From positions 52,027 through 116,026 of the forward strand of contig NZ_JAGKSQ010000009.1 in the NCBI RefSeq assembly GCF_017939705.1: a stretch of 64,000 nt of DNA. The letters are read 5' to 3'. The notes beneath the pieces are model-generated. The model saw only the letters and a list, made by a program, of their open reading frames with translations. It had not been told where the DNA came from and made no database searches. Positions 54,371-63,941 of this stretch are shown in pieces (position 1 is the stretch's first letter; the number at the start of each line of letters is the position of its first letter). Source of the stretch: Halalkalibacter suaedae. Lineage in GTDB: Bacteria; Bacillota; Bacilli; Bacillales; Bacillaceae_D. The position numbers and the translations under genes are program-made.

Positions 54371-55552
54371 TTAGGATTTCTTTCCTTCAATCATTGTTTG
54401 TCTGATAAAGTGAATAAATTGATCATCACGCACCAACCAGGCCTTTTCGTAGCGTTTAATATTATTTTCAGCTTCAGCGAAGGAAGGGTAGGTTTGCTTT
54501 TTCACCTTATTCTCTTCTAACACCCATTCCTTATCACTTGCTGGATAAATATAAAAGGTTTTGTCTTCACTTCTATATAAGGAGCCGAGTTTAGATTCTT
54601 TAATATTAAACTGATTACGCAGTGCATCAACTCTAAGTGGTTCAATTGAAAAAGGAGTGGCGATAAAGAGCTTATAAGCTTCCTCAGTTAGTGTTGCGCC
54701 TGCTGCTTTTACGTGCCCGCCTCCGTTAAACTTCGCTGCTACTGCAGAGACATCCACTTCGTCATGGATGGTTCTAAAACTCATCTTTTTGCCGCCAAGA
54801 TTTAAAATTGTAATGTAATCAAGATGTGGACAGTCTTTCCCTAAGACGTTTCCAAGTTCTGAATGATATGATTCAGCGTGAACGATGCCGACGCAGTAAT
54901 CTCCAATAAATGTTTGAACAAGTTCTCTTCGCTTTCGCTTTATGTAACGTTCAATCTTTGTTTCTTCCATGTCGAGAAGTTTCTCTTCGAATTCATCAAA
55001 AGAAAATGAGTCTTCAGAAGTTAGTCGCCTTACCATTCGTTCCTCGAATTCATCAATTGATAGCATATAAAAGAGATCGTTAAGTCTTTTGGCATTCATT
55101 GTCTTATTTTGATCCCATTCCCATGTATCCCATTGCCTAACAAGGTCGACAAATTCATTTAAAGCATTTGTTTTTTCGAGATCATAGTGTTCAACTAAAT
55201 AATCATATAATAATGATGTTGCACATGCGAGATGTCCATCTGGATAAGCGACTGTAACATTTCCCCAAGTGTAATCATTTAAATGTAAAGCTGTTTTATG
55301 GTGATCAATAAGAGTCACATTGCCTCCTTTTTTTATAAAGGATTCAATTCGTTCTTCATTTTCCTTATTGACCGATAAATCGGTGATGAATAAATGATCA
55401 TCTTCAACAGCCTTTTCCAAATACCGTTCAACTTGTAAATCAAGTCCTTGAACTGAATTGTAACGATTGGTAACATTTGCTCCAAAAGCGATACGAGCAA
55501 TAATGCCACAACTAACTCCGTCTAAATCGTTATGAGAATATACATGATACAT
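54371..55552 (-). CDS. DHH family phosphoesterase (NrnB/YngD-like)
   Basis: This 393-residue DHH/DHHA1 phosphoesterase probably degrades short RNA oligonucleotides or cyclic dinucleotide products. Metal-binding motifs are seen: YSHNDLDGVSCG (motif I), LFITDLSVNKEN (II), VTLIDHHKTAL (the DHH motif, III) and a later DTWEWDQN (IV). The C-terminal DHHA1 domain has KFNGGGHVKAAGATL (GGGH). GGGAGGG lies before the ATG on the minus strand. It resembles B. subtilis NrnB (YngD), but I cannot separate it from other DHH families with certainty, so no symbol is given. Confidence 0.88.
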   Translation of the reverse strand: MYHVYSHNDLDGVSCGIIARIAFGANVTNRYNSVQGLDLQVERYLEKAVEDDHLFITDLSVNKENEERIESFIKKGGNVTLIDHHKTALHLNDYTWGNVTVAYPDGHLACATSLLYDYLVEHYDLEKTNALNEFVDLVRQWDTWEWDQNKTMNAKRLNDLFYMLSIDEFEERMVRRLTSEDSFSFDEFEEKLLDMEETKIERYIKRKRRELVQTFIGDYCVGIVHAESYHSELGNVLGKDCPHLDYITILNLGGKKMSFRTIHDEVDVSAVAAKFNGGGHVKAAGATLTEEAYKLFIATPFSIEPLRVDALRNQFNIKESKLGSLYRSEDKTFYIYPASDKEWVLEENKVKKQTYPSFAEAENNIKRYEKAWLVRDDQFIHFIRQTMIEGKKS

Positions 55553-55780
55553 AATAAATCCCTCCTACCTCTTTAGTATGCTGTTATTTTAGAGAATTAT
55601 CGAGTCTAAATTACAATTATCTTTAAAATTAGGCGTAATTTAGAAAGAAGGGTCATTGAGGAGCAACATTAGACAGCTCAATTTTAAAAATTGGTAAAAC
55701 AAATGTAACGGTAATTTACACAAGGTAATGGTATCATGGAACTAGATTGGTTTTTTTTATGCAGAAATGGAGGCCGTTGG

Positions 55781-56740
55781 ATGGAAACGAACTTAATGCG
55801 AGTGAGAGATATCATAGAAAATATTGAACGCGTTGTTGTAGGGAAACGAAAAGAAATCGAACTTAGTCTCGTTAGTCTATTTGCTGGAGGACATGTTCTT
55901 TTGGAGGATGTTCCTGGTGTCGGTAAAACAATGATGGTCAAGGCCATTGCTAGATCGCTTGGAGCGGATTTTAAGCGTATCCAATTTACACCTGATTTGC
56001 TCCCCTCTGATGTGACGGGGGTCTCTATATTTAATCAGCAAACTCAACAATTTGAGTTTCGTCGAGGACCAATTATGGCAAATGTCGTATTGGCGGATGA
56101 AATTAACCGAACATCGCCAAAAACACAGGCAGCTCTTCTTGAATCTTTAGAAGAAGGTAGTGTGACGGTAGATGGTGAAACAATTAAGTTAGAAAGACCA
56201 TTTTTTGTGATGGCAACCCAGAATCCGGTTGAATATGCGGGGACGTTCCCGTTACCAGAGGCACAGCTAGACCGATTCTTACTAAAATTAAAACTAGGTT
56301 ACCCAGATGAATTAGATGAATTTGAAGTATTAAATCGTCTGCAGCACGAGCATCCTCTTGAAAGATTAGTACCAGTAATGTCTACAGAAGAAGTTATTAA
56401 CATTCAAAAGAAAGTGATCGATGTTCATGTAGGTGATGATTTAAAGGGGTATATCGTTGATTTAGTGCAACAAACGAGGAAAAATCGTTTCGTCGAACTT
56501 GGCGTTAGTCCACGTGGGACGATTGCTTTAATGAAAGCTTCGCAGGCTTTTGCGTATATTCAAGGACGTGATTATGTGATCCCTGACGATGTAAAGCATC
56601 TTGCCCCATATGTATTAGCACACAGGTTAATTCTTACAGCAGAAAGCAAAATGACGAACCGAACAGAAGAACAAGTCATCTACGCTATCCTTGAACAAAC
56701 GCGCGTACCTGTCCAACAAAGAAGGTTATCTAAAACGTGA
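55781..56740 (+). CDS. MoxR family AAA+ ATPase
   Basis: This ATPase of about 319 residues shows Walker A GVGKTMMVKAIARS (about residue 49), Walker B VVLADEINRTSPKTQAALLE, sensor 1 FFVMATQNPVEYAGTFPLPEAQLDRF and a C-terminal lid domain. MoxR proteins act as chaperones or activators for proteins with DUF58 or von Willebrand A domains. I prefer the ATG at 55781, with GGAGG 6 nt upstream; the frame is open from 55736. Its stop overlaps the ATG of the DUF58 gene, and the transglutaminase gene follows, which is the common three-gene arrangement. Confidence 0.92.
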   Translation: METNLMRVRDIIENIERVVVGKRKEIELSLVSLFAGGHVLLEDVPGVGKTMMVKAIARSLGADFKRIQFTPDLLPSDVTGVSIFNQQTQQFEFRRGPIMANVVLADEINRTSPKTQAALLESLEEGSVTVDGETIKLERPFFVMATQNPVEYAGTFPLPEAQLDRFLLKLKLGYPDELDEFEVLNRLQHEHPLERLVPVMSTEEVINIQKKVIDVHVGDDLKGYIVDLVQQTRKNRFVELGVSPRGTIALMKASQAFAYIQGRDYVIPDDVKHLAPYVLAHRLILTAESKMTNRTEEQVIYAILEQTRVPVQQRRLSKT

Positions 56741-57900
56741 TGAGAAAGCGATTAGGAATGATCGGTTCTTATATTAAATATCTATTTCTCTTTGTGATGC
56801 TAGTAATTCTGTTTGCTTATGCGATGTTTCAAGGTGGTTTTGTTAGCTGGTTTCTTTTCTATAGTGTAGTTACGGTTTTAGTATGCACTGTTTTAGTCAC
56901 TCTTTACCCCTTTCAGGTTAAGGGAGTTGAAAGGATTGTTTCGAAGGACGCGTTGCAAGCAGGGGAACGGTTAGATGTTAAGGTTATCCTTTATAAGCAT
57001 CCCCTTCAGCCTTTTTTCGTCGTTCGTGTATTTGATCGGTTGCCTGAGAACCTCGGCAAACAAAGCGGTCAAGGGGCATTATTTTTCTTTTCGTTTCAAA
57101 GGAAGCTTGAATTAACCTATACGATTGATGACGTGAAAAGGGGAGTACATTCCTTTGGTGATGTGACGGTAGCTTTTGGCGACTTGTTTGGTCTATTTGA
57201 ACTGAAAAGAAATCTCGCGGTTAAATCGGATACAGCTGTGCTTGTGTATCCTGCATACCGTATCCTAGAATCATTACCGTTAGCGGGTAATCCAAAGCAT
57301 CTAGAAGGTCAACAGAATCGCCATTCTTATCAGGAGGATCGAGCTCTTGCAGGAGTGCGTAATTACGTACCCGGTGATCGATTGACGAGTATTGATTGGA
57401 AGCAGACTGCTAGATCGACTAGTCTGATGACAAAGGAGTTTGAATCGTTTCAAGGAGAAGGTGTCATCGTTGCATTCGATTCGTTTGTAAATAAGAAGTC
57501 AAAGGCTGTGTATGAACGTACTATAGAGCTTGCCGCGTCAATGTTGATGACCTTTGCTAAGAAACAATCTTTCCTTCAAGTATCTGTCCGTTCGGATCAT
57601 TGGAATACCTTATCTGTTTCAAAGCACTCGTTAACGACCGGACTTAGGCTATTGGCTCAGGCGATGCCAATTCAGGATCCTGTTAAACCGATAGATAAGA
57701 TTTATAAACACTGGCAAGGAATGCATGTCTACTATGTTAGTACTGAGTTAGATCATCAACTTCTCGCCGCTTGTCAAACGATGCGAGAGCAAAAAGTTAT
57801 CGTCACTATATGCATGATTGCAATCACTGATCATGATCGTTCTTTTATTAAAGAGTTTCAGAAATATGGAATTGAAGTAATTGAACTAATGAATGAATGA
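56740..57900 (+). CDS. DUF58 domain-containing membrane protein
   Basis: This protein of about 386 residues has two membrane helices near the N-terminus (about 12-55) and a cytoplasmic part with the DUF58 signature RNYVPGDRLTSIDWKQTARS at about residue 205. A von Willebrand-A-like fold follows (GVIVAFDSFVNKKS). Such proteins pair with a MoxR ATPase and a transglutaminase, but their cellular role is not settled. The ATG at 56740 overlaps the MoxR stop; a GTG at 56737 is also in frame. Confidence 0.88.
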   Translation: MRKRLGMIGSYIKYLFLFVMLVILFAYAMFQGGFVSWFLFYSVVTVLVCTVLVTLYPFQVKGVERIVSKDALQAGERLDVKVILYKHPLQPFFVVRVFDRLPENLGKQSGQGALFFFSFQRKLELTYTIDDVKRGVHSFGDVTVAFGDLFGLFELKRNLAVKSDTAVLVYPAYRILESLPLAGNPKHLEGQQNRHSYQEDRALAGVRNYVPGDRLTSIDWKQTARSTSLMTKEFESFQGEGVIVAFDSFVNKKSKAVYERTIELAASMLMTFAKKQSFLQVSVRSDHWNTLSVSKHSLTTGLRLLAQAMPIQDPVKPIDKIYKHWQGMHVYYVSTELDHQLLAACQTMREQKVIVTICMIAITDHDRSFIKEFQKYGIEVIELMNE

Positions 57901-57926
57901 ACTGACGGGGTATAGGAGGGAATGTC

Positions 57927-60107
57927 GTGCGAGTTGAAAAGAAACAAATGGAAATAGGCAGAGACTTCTTTCTATATGGTCTGAGTTTCTTATTGCTTAT
58001 GGAATGGCTACTTCCGCTTCCGCATATAACAGATACCGGCTATATCCATGTCTTTGTTTTATGTATGGCGGTATTTTTCTTTATCACCTTTCTACAATTG
58101 CCGATTGTGCTTTCAATGCTGCTTAAATTTTTGACAATTGTCTACGGAGTATATTTAGTTTTCTATAATATGTCCTTTTTTTCGATAGATTGGGTTCTGA
58201 TTTTTCTTGATGAGCTGCTGCTAAATCTTAACTTTATGCTTAGCGGGGAATGGCATGCCTTAACAGATGTGTTTCGAAGTATGTTATTTTTGGTGCTCTT
58301 ATCAATTATGAGTTATCTATTATTCTATTGGACTGTGTATGCACGAAGGGTTTTATTCTTTTTTGTCTTTACGGTAATTTTTGTCACTGTCATCGATACA
58401 TTTACAGCCTATGATGCGACGTTCGCCATTATCCGTACATTTTTTATTGGCTTTCTGTTGCTGGGTCTTATTACAATGTACAGATTGATTGAACAAGAAA
58501 AGCTTCACTCGGGACCTAAATTTTTACCAGCCAAATTGGCATCAGTCCTTGTGGTGATGATTGTTTTTGGGGCGACGTTCGGATTACTTTCACCGAAGCC
58601 AGATCCTCAGTGGGCTGACCCTGTTCCCTATGTTCGTGCTGCTATTGGCTTACCAAGTAGTGGTGAGGGAGTCCGGAAAATTGGTTATGGAAATAACGAC
58701 GAAAGTCTAGGTGGGGGCTTTGTTGACGATAGTTCATCGATTTTCTACGCGGCAGCGAAGGAAGAGCATTACTGGCGTGGAGAGACGAAAGACTTCTATA
58801 CAGGACGTGGTTGGGAGACTACCACTCCTGATGAGGTAACTGATATGGTTACAATCAACGACAATGCGGGATATGTGACGACTGAGGAAATGATTGCGGA
58901 GGTCGCTTTTAGTGAGGAAGCGTCTACTCGTCATGATCATTTATTTTATCCAGGAGCTTTTCTTGAATTATTAAATAAAGACGAGGTTGATGTGAGAGTA
59001 AATCGTTATACGGAAAAGGCGAGTACGATTAGTGGTGGAGAATTAGTCGGTTTAGCTGATTATCGTATGACCTATTCCTATCCGACTTACTATATTGAGG
59101 GTCTGAGGGCAACGAACGAACAAGATCCCGAAGAAATTAAGTCATACTATACACAAGTTCCTGAATCACTCCCAGATCGTGTCAGAGAACTTGCTCAAGA
59201 AATTGTTCAAAATGAAGATAATCGTTATGATAAAGCAAAAGCAGTTGAGCAATATTTCTCTTTAAATGATTTTGATTATGAAACAGAAAATGTCCCAATT
59301 CCGGTAGGGCAAGAAGATTATGTCGATCAATTTTTATTCGAAACAAGAAGAGGTTACTGTGATAATTTTTCAACTTCAATGATTGTCTTATTGAGAACAC
59401 TTGATATTCCTGCACGCTGGGCAAAGGGCTTTACTCAAGGTGAGGTTGTAGAACAGCTTGATGATGATAGGAATGTCTACGAAGTGAAAAATAGCAATGC
59501 CCATTCTTGGGTTGAGGTTTACTTCCCTGAAGTAGGCTGGGTACCGTTTGAGCCGACACAAGGATTCTCCTCTGCGTATGAATTTGTTGAGCCGGAGCTT
59601 GACACAGAGCTTCCGGATCAACCAGAAGTGGAGCCTGAACAACCAGTTCAGGAGGAAGAAGAGCCTGAGGTGGAGGAAGCCTTTGCAGATGCCGAGGAGA
59701 GCGAGGTGTCACCACTTCCTACGCGTTCATCAAACTGGACGATTCCAGGTGGACCTTGGTTACTTGCAGGCGTGTTTCTTGCTTTAGTGATGTTCATTAT
59801 TATTAAGAATAAAAAGATCGTTCAATACTTTGTGTTAAGAAGGTATAAGCACCGAAGAGATGAAACGGCATTTCTTCCTGCTTATGAGCGTTTACTCTGG
59901 TTGTTCCAGTACTTTGGTTATAAGAGAAATGATGGAGAAACATTACGCGAATACGCAACAAGAATGGATCGAACACTTGAAACGGAAGAAATGACTGCAT
60001 TAACAACCGAATACGAACGAATCACTTACGGGGGACGCCCTCTTGATTCTAGTTGGAAAGAACAAAAATCGAACTGGTTAACACTAGTTCAGAAAATCGA
60101 TTCTTGA
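57927..60107 (+). CDS. transglutaminase-like membrane protein (TgpA type)
   Basis: This 726-residue protein starts with GTG; GGAGGG lies about 5 nt upstream. Six or seven helices cover residues about 12-215. An extracellular transglutaminase-like domain follows, with the papain-like Cys in TRRGYCDNFSTSMIVLLRT (about 475), His in SNAHSWVEVYFPEVGW and Asp/Glu after it. A Pro/Glu-rich linker (about 545-595), one more helix (about 610-630) and a C-terminal cytoplasmic DUF4129-type tail complete it. Third gene of the MoxR/DUF58 operon. It probably acts as a protease or cross-linking enzyme on surface proteins (inference). Confidence 0.9.
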   Translation: MRVEKKQMEIGRDFFLYGLSFLLLMEWLLPLPHITDTGYIHVFVLCMAVFFFITFLQLPIVLSMLLKFLTIVYGVYLVFYNMSFFSIDWVLIFLDELLLNLNFMLSGEWHALTDVFRSMLFLVLLSIMSYLLFYWTVYARRVLFFFVFTVIFVTVIDTFTAYDATFAIIRTFFIGFLLLGLITMYRLIEQEKLHSGPKFLPAKLASVLVVMIVFGATFGLLSPKPDPQWADPVPYVRAAIGLPSSGEGVRKIGYGNNDESLGGGFVDDSSSIFYAAAKEEHYWRGETKDFYTGRGWETTTPDEVTDMVTINDNAGYVTTEEMIAEVAFSEEASTRHDHLFYPGAFLELLNKDEVDVRVNRYTEKASTISGGELVGLADYRMTYSYPTYYIEGLRATNEQDPEEIKSYYTQVPESLPDRVRELAQEIVQNEDNRYDKAKAVEQYFSLNDFDYETENVPIPVGQEDYVDQFLFETRRGYCDNFSTSMIVLLRTLDIPARWAKGFTQGEVVEQLDDDRNVYEVKNSNAHSWVEVYFPEVGWVPFEPTQGFSSAYEFVEPELDTELPDQPEVEPEQPVQEEEEPEVEEAFADAEESEVSPLPTRSSNWTIPGGPWLLAGVFLALVMFIIIKNKKIVQYFVLRRYKHRRDETAFLPAYERLLWLFQYFGYKRNDGETLREYATRMDRTLETEEMTALTTEYERITYGGRPLDSSWKEQKSNWLTLVQKIDS

Positions 60108-60158
60108 CCATCTAATAGGTGATTGTTAAAATGAATCAGTATTTATCAGAGAAAATAA

Positions 60159-60229
60159 CCTTCGTATATCCTAAGGAAGATGGCCTAGGAGTCTCTACCA
60201 GATGTCCAATTACAATCTGACTACGAAGG
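60159..60229 (+). ncRNA. purine riboswitch (guanine type) upstream of guaA
   Basis: P1 arms CCTTCGTA and TACGAAGG enclose the conserved GGAGTCTCTACC and a GACTACG end. The C before TA in GACTA is the residue that selects guanine (U would select adenine). The P2 and P3 loops (CTAAGGAAGATGG, GTCCAATTAC) fit the aptamer with small deviations. A terminator follows, so guanine is expected to shut off guaA by premature termination. Confidence 0.9.
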
Positions 60230-60238
60230 CAGGATGAT

Positions 60239-60297
60239 GCTAGAATTCTGCCTTTGTCAGTATATGACTCGGTACGGATTCTAGCTTCTTTTTTTAT
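60239..60297 (+). terminator. riboswitch-controlled terminator before guaA
   Basis: GCTAGAAT pairs with ATTCTAGC across a loop with additional pairing (TCTGCC...), followed by TTCTTTTTTT. It lies 10 nt after the guanine aptamer. Confidence 0.85.
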
Positions 60298-60337
60298 ATG
60301 CTTGTAAGGTTGAATCTACTATAAAGGATGGGACAGA

Positions 60338-61879
60338 ATGAGTGAAATTAATCAAGAAATGATTGTTGTTCTAGATTTTGGTGGTCAATATAATCAGCTT
60401 ATTACTAGACGTATTCGTGATTTAGGTGTGTACAGTGAGCTTCGTTCTCATAAAATCACAGCTAAAGAGATTAAAGAATTGAATCCAAAAGGGATTATAT
60501 TCTCAGGTGGGCCAAACAGTGCTTATGTTGAAGGTGCTCCTCATTGTGACCCGGCTATTTTCGATTTAGGTATTCCGATTTTAGGGATCTGTTATGGTAT
60601 GCAATTGATGACCCAGCACTTTGGCGGGAAGGTCGATGCAGCTGATCACCGTGAATACGGGAAAGCAACAATCAAAATTGAAAACCAGTCGAAGCTTTTC
60701 CTAGGTTTGCCAATTGAGCAAACGACATGGATGAGTCATGGTGATTTAATTTTATCTCCACCAGAAGGATTTGTTGTCGATGCATTTAATCCTTCTTGTC
60801 CGGTTGCGGCAATGAGTAATGAATCAAAGCAATTCTACGGAGTTCAGTTCCATCCAGAGGTTCGTCATTCTGAATTCGGTGATGACATGTTGAAGAATTT
60901 CACTTACGAAATTTGTCAATGTGATGGTAAGTGGTCAATGGAGAATTTCATTGAAATCGAAATTGAGAAAATTCGTGAGTTAGTTGGGGACAAGCAGGTA
61001 CTATGTGCGCTAAGTGGTGGTGTTGACTCATCTGTCGTAGCTGTCTTGATTCACAAAGCAATCGGTGATCAACTAACATGTATGTTTATCGACCATGGTC
61101 TTCTTCGTAAAGGTGAAGCGGAGAGTGTCATGAAGACATTTAGTGAAGGTTTTAATATGAATGTCATTAAGATCGATGCACAGGATCGTTTTCTAGGAAA
61201 CCTAAAGGGGATTTCTGATCCGGAACAGAAAAGAAAAATCATTGGGAATGAATTCATTTATGTATTTGAAGAAGAGGCAGGAAAGTTAAAGGATATGGAC
61301 TTCCTTGCACAAGGAACGCTTTACACAGATATTATTGAAAGTGGTACAGATACAGCACAAACGATTAAATCACACCATAATGTTGGTGGTCTCCCTGAGG
61401 ATATGAAGTTCAAGTTAATCGAACCTTTGAACACATTATTTAAGGATGAGGTTCGTAAATTAGGAAGTGAGCTTGGTATTGCGGATGAAATCGTTTGGAG
61501 ACAGCCATTCCCAGGTCCAGGTCTAGGGATCCGTGTTCTTGGAGAGATCACAGATGAGAAATTGGAGATTGTTCGTGAATCTGATGCGATCCTTCGTGAA
61601 GAAATTAAGAAGGCTGGACTTGAACGCGAGATTTGGCAATACTTCACAGCTCTTCCTAATATGAGAAGTGTCGGTGTCATGGGTGATGCACGAACGTATG
61701 ACTACACGGTTGGTATTCGTGCGGTCACGTCAATTGATGGGATGACATCTGACTGGGCAAGGATTCCGTGGGATGTACTTGAGCTTATTTCAACTCGAAT
61801 TGTAAATGAAGTAAAGCATGTAAATCGTGTTGTTTATGACATTACATCTAAGCCGCCTGCGACAATCGAGTGGGAATAA
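60338..61879 (+). CDS. guaA: GMP synthase (glutamine-hydrolysing)
   Basis: GuaA makes GMP from XMP using glutamine and ATP. It has 513 residues, the usual length. The N-terminal glutaminase domain has the Cys in GICYGMQ (about 84) and the His/Glu pair in QFHPEVRH (about 170). The ATP-pyrophosphatase domain has the P-loop [10 protein letters not shown] (about 225), and the C-terminal GMP synthase dimerisation domain ends in [12 protein letters not shown]. Control is by the guanine riboswitch directly upstream. pbuG, with its own guanine riboswitch, follows. Confidence 0.97.
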   Translation: MSEINQEMIVVLDFGGQYNQLITRRIRDLGVYSELRSHKITAKEIKELNPKGIIFSGGPNSAYVEGAPHCDPAIFDLGIPILGICYGMQLMTQHFGGKVDAADHREYGKATIKIENQSKLFLGLPIEQTTWMSHGDLILSPPEGFVVDAFNPSCPVAAMSNESKQFYGVQFHPEVRHSEFGDDMLKNFTYEICQCDGKWSMENFIEIEIEKIRELVGDKQVLCALSGGVDSSVVAVLIHKAIGDQLTCMFIDHGLLRKGEAESVMKTFSEGFNMNVIKIDAQDRFLGNLKGISDPEQKRKIIGNEFIYVFEEEAGKLKDMDFLAQGTLYTDIIESGTDTAQTIKSHHNVGGLPEDMKFKLIEPLNTLFKDEVRKLGSELGIADEIVWRQPFPGPGLGIRVLGEITDEKLEIVRESDAILREEIKKAGLEREIWQYFTALPNMRSVGVMGDARTYDYTVGIRAVTSIDGMTSDWARIPWDVLELISTRIVNEVKHVNRVVYDITSKPPATIEWE

Positions 61880-61989
61880 CGAATAATTATTAATAAAACC
61901 ATTTTAATGTTCGTATTTTCGTTGACAAAAACAAGGTTGATTGATAGACTCTTTTTAGAGATAAAAAGCAATATTAGTTTCATAAGAGT

Positions 61990-62062
61990 CTTTTCGTATA
62001 TATGCAGGAATAAGGCCTGCGCGTTTCTACCGAGCTACCGTAAATGGCTTGACTACGATTAA
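61990..62062 (+). ncRNA. purine riboswitch (guanine type) upstream of pbuG
   Basis: The P1 strands TCGTA and TACGA flank the core GCGCGTTTCTACCGAGC, CCGTAAATGGC and the GACTACGA end, again with the C that selects guanine. Arms GCAGG and CCTGC form P2. It lies about 120 nt before pbuG and is followed by a terminator. Confidence 0.92.
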
Positions 62063-62106
62063 TCAACCTGCAGTTTTTGTTTTCGGGATACGATTTTTTG
62101 TTAGTT

Positions 62107-62142
62107 AAGCTTCCATTCGGGACGAAATGGAGGCTTTTTTTG
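62107..62142 (+). terminator. riboswitch-controlled terminator before pbuG
   Basis: AAGCTTCCATT pairs with AATGGAGGCTT (one U-G pair), followed by TTTTTT. The stretch AACCTGCAG between aptamer and terminator can pair with P2 sequence and may form the antiterminator (inference). Confidence 0.85.
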
Positions 62143-62184
62143 TGTATATTAACGAGAAGACACAAACTTGGAGGGTGAAGAGAG

Positions 62185-63486
62185 ATGGATCGTTATTTTG
62201 GTTTTAAGGAGCATGGAACGAGTTATGGACGAGAGGCAATTGCTGGTTTAACAACCTTCTTGGCTATGGCGTATATTTTATTTGTTAATACAGATATTTT
62301 AAGTGCAACTGGTATGGATCCTGGGGCTGTTTTTACAGCGACAGCATTGTCTGCTGCGATTGGTACGCTGATTATGGGGTTAGTTGCTAACTACCCAATT
62401 GCATTAGCACCGGGGATGGGATTAAATGCATTCTTCGCCTTTTCGGTTGTTATTGGATTAGGGATCGATTGGAAGGTTGCTTTGTTTGGAGTATTTGTTT
62501 CTGGAATTATTTTTATTATCATTTCTCTATTCAAAGTGCGTGAGTTGATCATTAATGCCATTCCGGCTGAACTAAAATACGCATCTGCTGCGGGTATTGG
62601 ATTATTTATCGCATTTATTGGTCTTAAGCAAGCCGGAATTGTTGTTGCTGATGAAGCGACAGTTGTCGGTTTAGGTCATATGTTAAAGCCTACAACGCTA
62701 TTAGCTATTTTTGGGATTATTGTATCAGTTATTTTAATTGTTCGTGGTTTTAAAGGTGGAATCTTCTATGGAATGGTTATCACGGTCATTGCTGGGATGG
62801 TTACAGGGTTAATTGACCCTCCAGCTTCTATTGTTGGACCTGTTCAAAGTCTTGCTCCGACATTTGGTCAAGCATTTAACTTAGATTGGTCAGAGGTCCT
62901 TACTTGGAAACTATTAATCGTCATTTTGACATTCTTGTTTGTTGATTTCTTTGATACTGCCGGAACGCTTTACGCCGTAGCTAACCAAGCTGGATTCGTA
63001 AAAGATAACAAGCTTCCTCGAGCTGGAAAAGCTCTTCTTGCGGATTCTACAGCGACATCTGTTGGTGCCATTCTTGGGACATCAACGACTACAGCCTATG
63101 TTGAGTCTGCGTCTGGTGTAGCGGCAGGTGGACGTACTGGTTTTACTTCGGTGGTTACGGCTGCATTGTTCTTAGTTGCTTTGTTCTTTTCACCGTTACT
63201 AGCTGTGGTAACAGAACAGGTGACAGCTCCTGCATTAATTATTGTAGGTATTTTAATGGCTTCTTCATTAAAGTTAATTGATTGGAATAAGTTTGAGATT
63301 GCTGTTCCAGCTTTTCTAACTGTTGTAGCAATGCCGTTGACATATAGTATTGCAACTGGGATTGCGATTGGATTTATTCTGTATCCAATTACAATGGTGA
63401 CAAAGGGAAGAGCGAAAGAAGTTCATCCTATTATGTATGTATTATTCTTTGTTTTCCTTGGTTATTTTATTTTCTTGTCTGAGTAG
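62185..63486 (+). CDS. pbuG: guanine/hypoxanthine permease
   Basis: This 433-residue, roughly 13-helix transporter belongs to the AzgA-type NCS2 purine permeases. It opens YFGFKEHGTSYGREAIAGLTTFLAMAYILF and has the family blocks ALAPGMGLNAFFAF (TM3) and FVDFFDTAGTLYAVANQAG, then LGTSTTTAYVESASGVAAGG (TM10). The guanine riboswitch in front fits uptake of guanine and hypoxanthine. It ends at a strong terminator before the rrn operon. Confidence 0.95.
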   Translation: MDRYFGFKEHGTSYGREAIAGLTTFLAMAYILFVNTDILSATGMDPGAVFTATALSAAIGTLIMGLVANYPIALAPGMGLNAFFAFSVVIGLGIDWKVALFGVFVSGIIFIIISLFKVRELIINAIPAELKYASAAGIGLFIAFIGLKQAGIVVADEATVVGLGHMLKPTTLLAIFGIIVSVILIVRGFKGGIFYGMVITVIAGMVTGLIDPPASIVGPVQSLAPTFGQAFNLDWSEVLTWKLLIVILTFLFVDFFDTAGTLYAVANQAGFVKDNKLPRAGKALLADSTATSVGAILGTSTTTAYVESASGVAAGGRTGFTSVVTAALFLVALFFSPLLAVVTEQVTAPALIIVGILMASSLKLIDWNKFEIAVPAFLTVVAMPLTYSIATGIAIGFILYPITMVTKGRAKEVHPIMYVLFFVFLGYFIFLSE

Positions 63487-63500
63487 TTATGAATGTACCA

Positions 63501-63538
63501 AAGGAAGGTAGCGATGTTCGCTACCTTCCTTTTTTTGT
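63501..63538 (+). terminator. terminator after pbuG
   Basis: AAGGAAGGTAGCGA pairs with TCGCTACCTTCCTT around a 3-nt loop, followed by TTTTTT. Confidence 0.92.
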
Positions 63539-63659
63539 TTGTCTAGGTTATTACTATATAATGTATAGAATTCTGGTTTGTTACGCTTGTTCATTTAATA
63601 GCGGTGTTAAGAGTTTCATTATTTTATTCGTATCTATTTTTTTCTTTTTTGAAAAATCA

Positions 63660-63689
63660 TTGACTTAATTAGAGGAAAAGTGATATATT
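63660..63689 (+). promoter_or_regulatory. rrn promoter P1 (sigma-A)
   Basis: TTGACT at 63660-63665, 18 nt, then TATATT at 63684-63689. It lies about 255 nt before the 16S gene, as the first of two tandem promoters typical of Bacillus rrn operons. Confidence 0.65.
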
Positions 63690-63761
63690 ATCTTTCGTTG
63701 TCGTTTCTTCACTTCACAGCTTATGGAAACATCCTATGCTTTGACGCTTTGAAAATAATTG

Positions 63762-63790
63762 TTGACTTTATTTAATAGAGTTGATATTAT
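63762..63790 (+). promoter_or_regulatory. rrn promoter P2 (sigma-A)
   Basis: TTGACT at 63762-63767, 17 nt, then TATTAT at 63785-63790. It is followed by the rrn leader with TTCTTTGAAAACTGAACAA, the sequence conserved in Bacillus rrn leaders, and a GAGATAAAA/TTTTATCTC hairpin at 63860-63879 that may belong to the processing or antitermination region. Confidence 0.75.
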
Positions 63791-63941
63791 AGAAAAGTCG
63801 CTAAGAACGATAAGCGAACGAGTTCTTTGAAAACTGAACAAAAGCCAAGCGAAAAATAAGAGATAAAATGTTTTATCTCGTCAATTTAGACTTTTTTAAA
63901 AAGTCAGCAACAAGTATTGAGCTATTTAAACTCAAACCAAT

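Noticed and set aside
54287..54520. 77-codon plus-strand frame
   Set aside because: It starts in repeat A3 and runs antisense into the DHH phosphoesterase gene.
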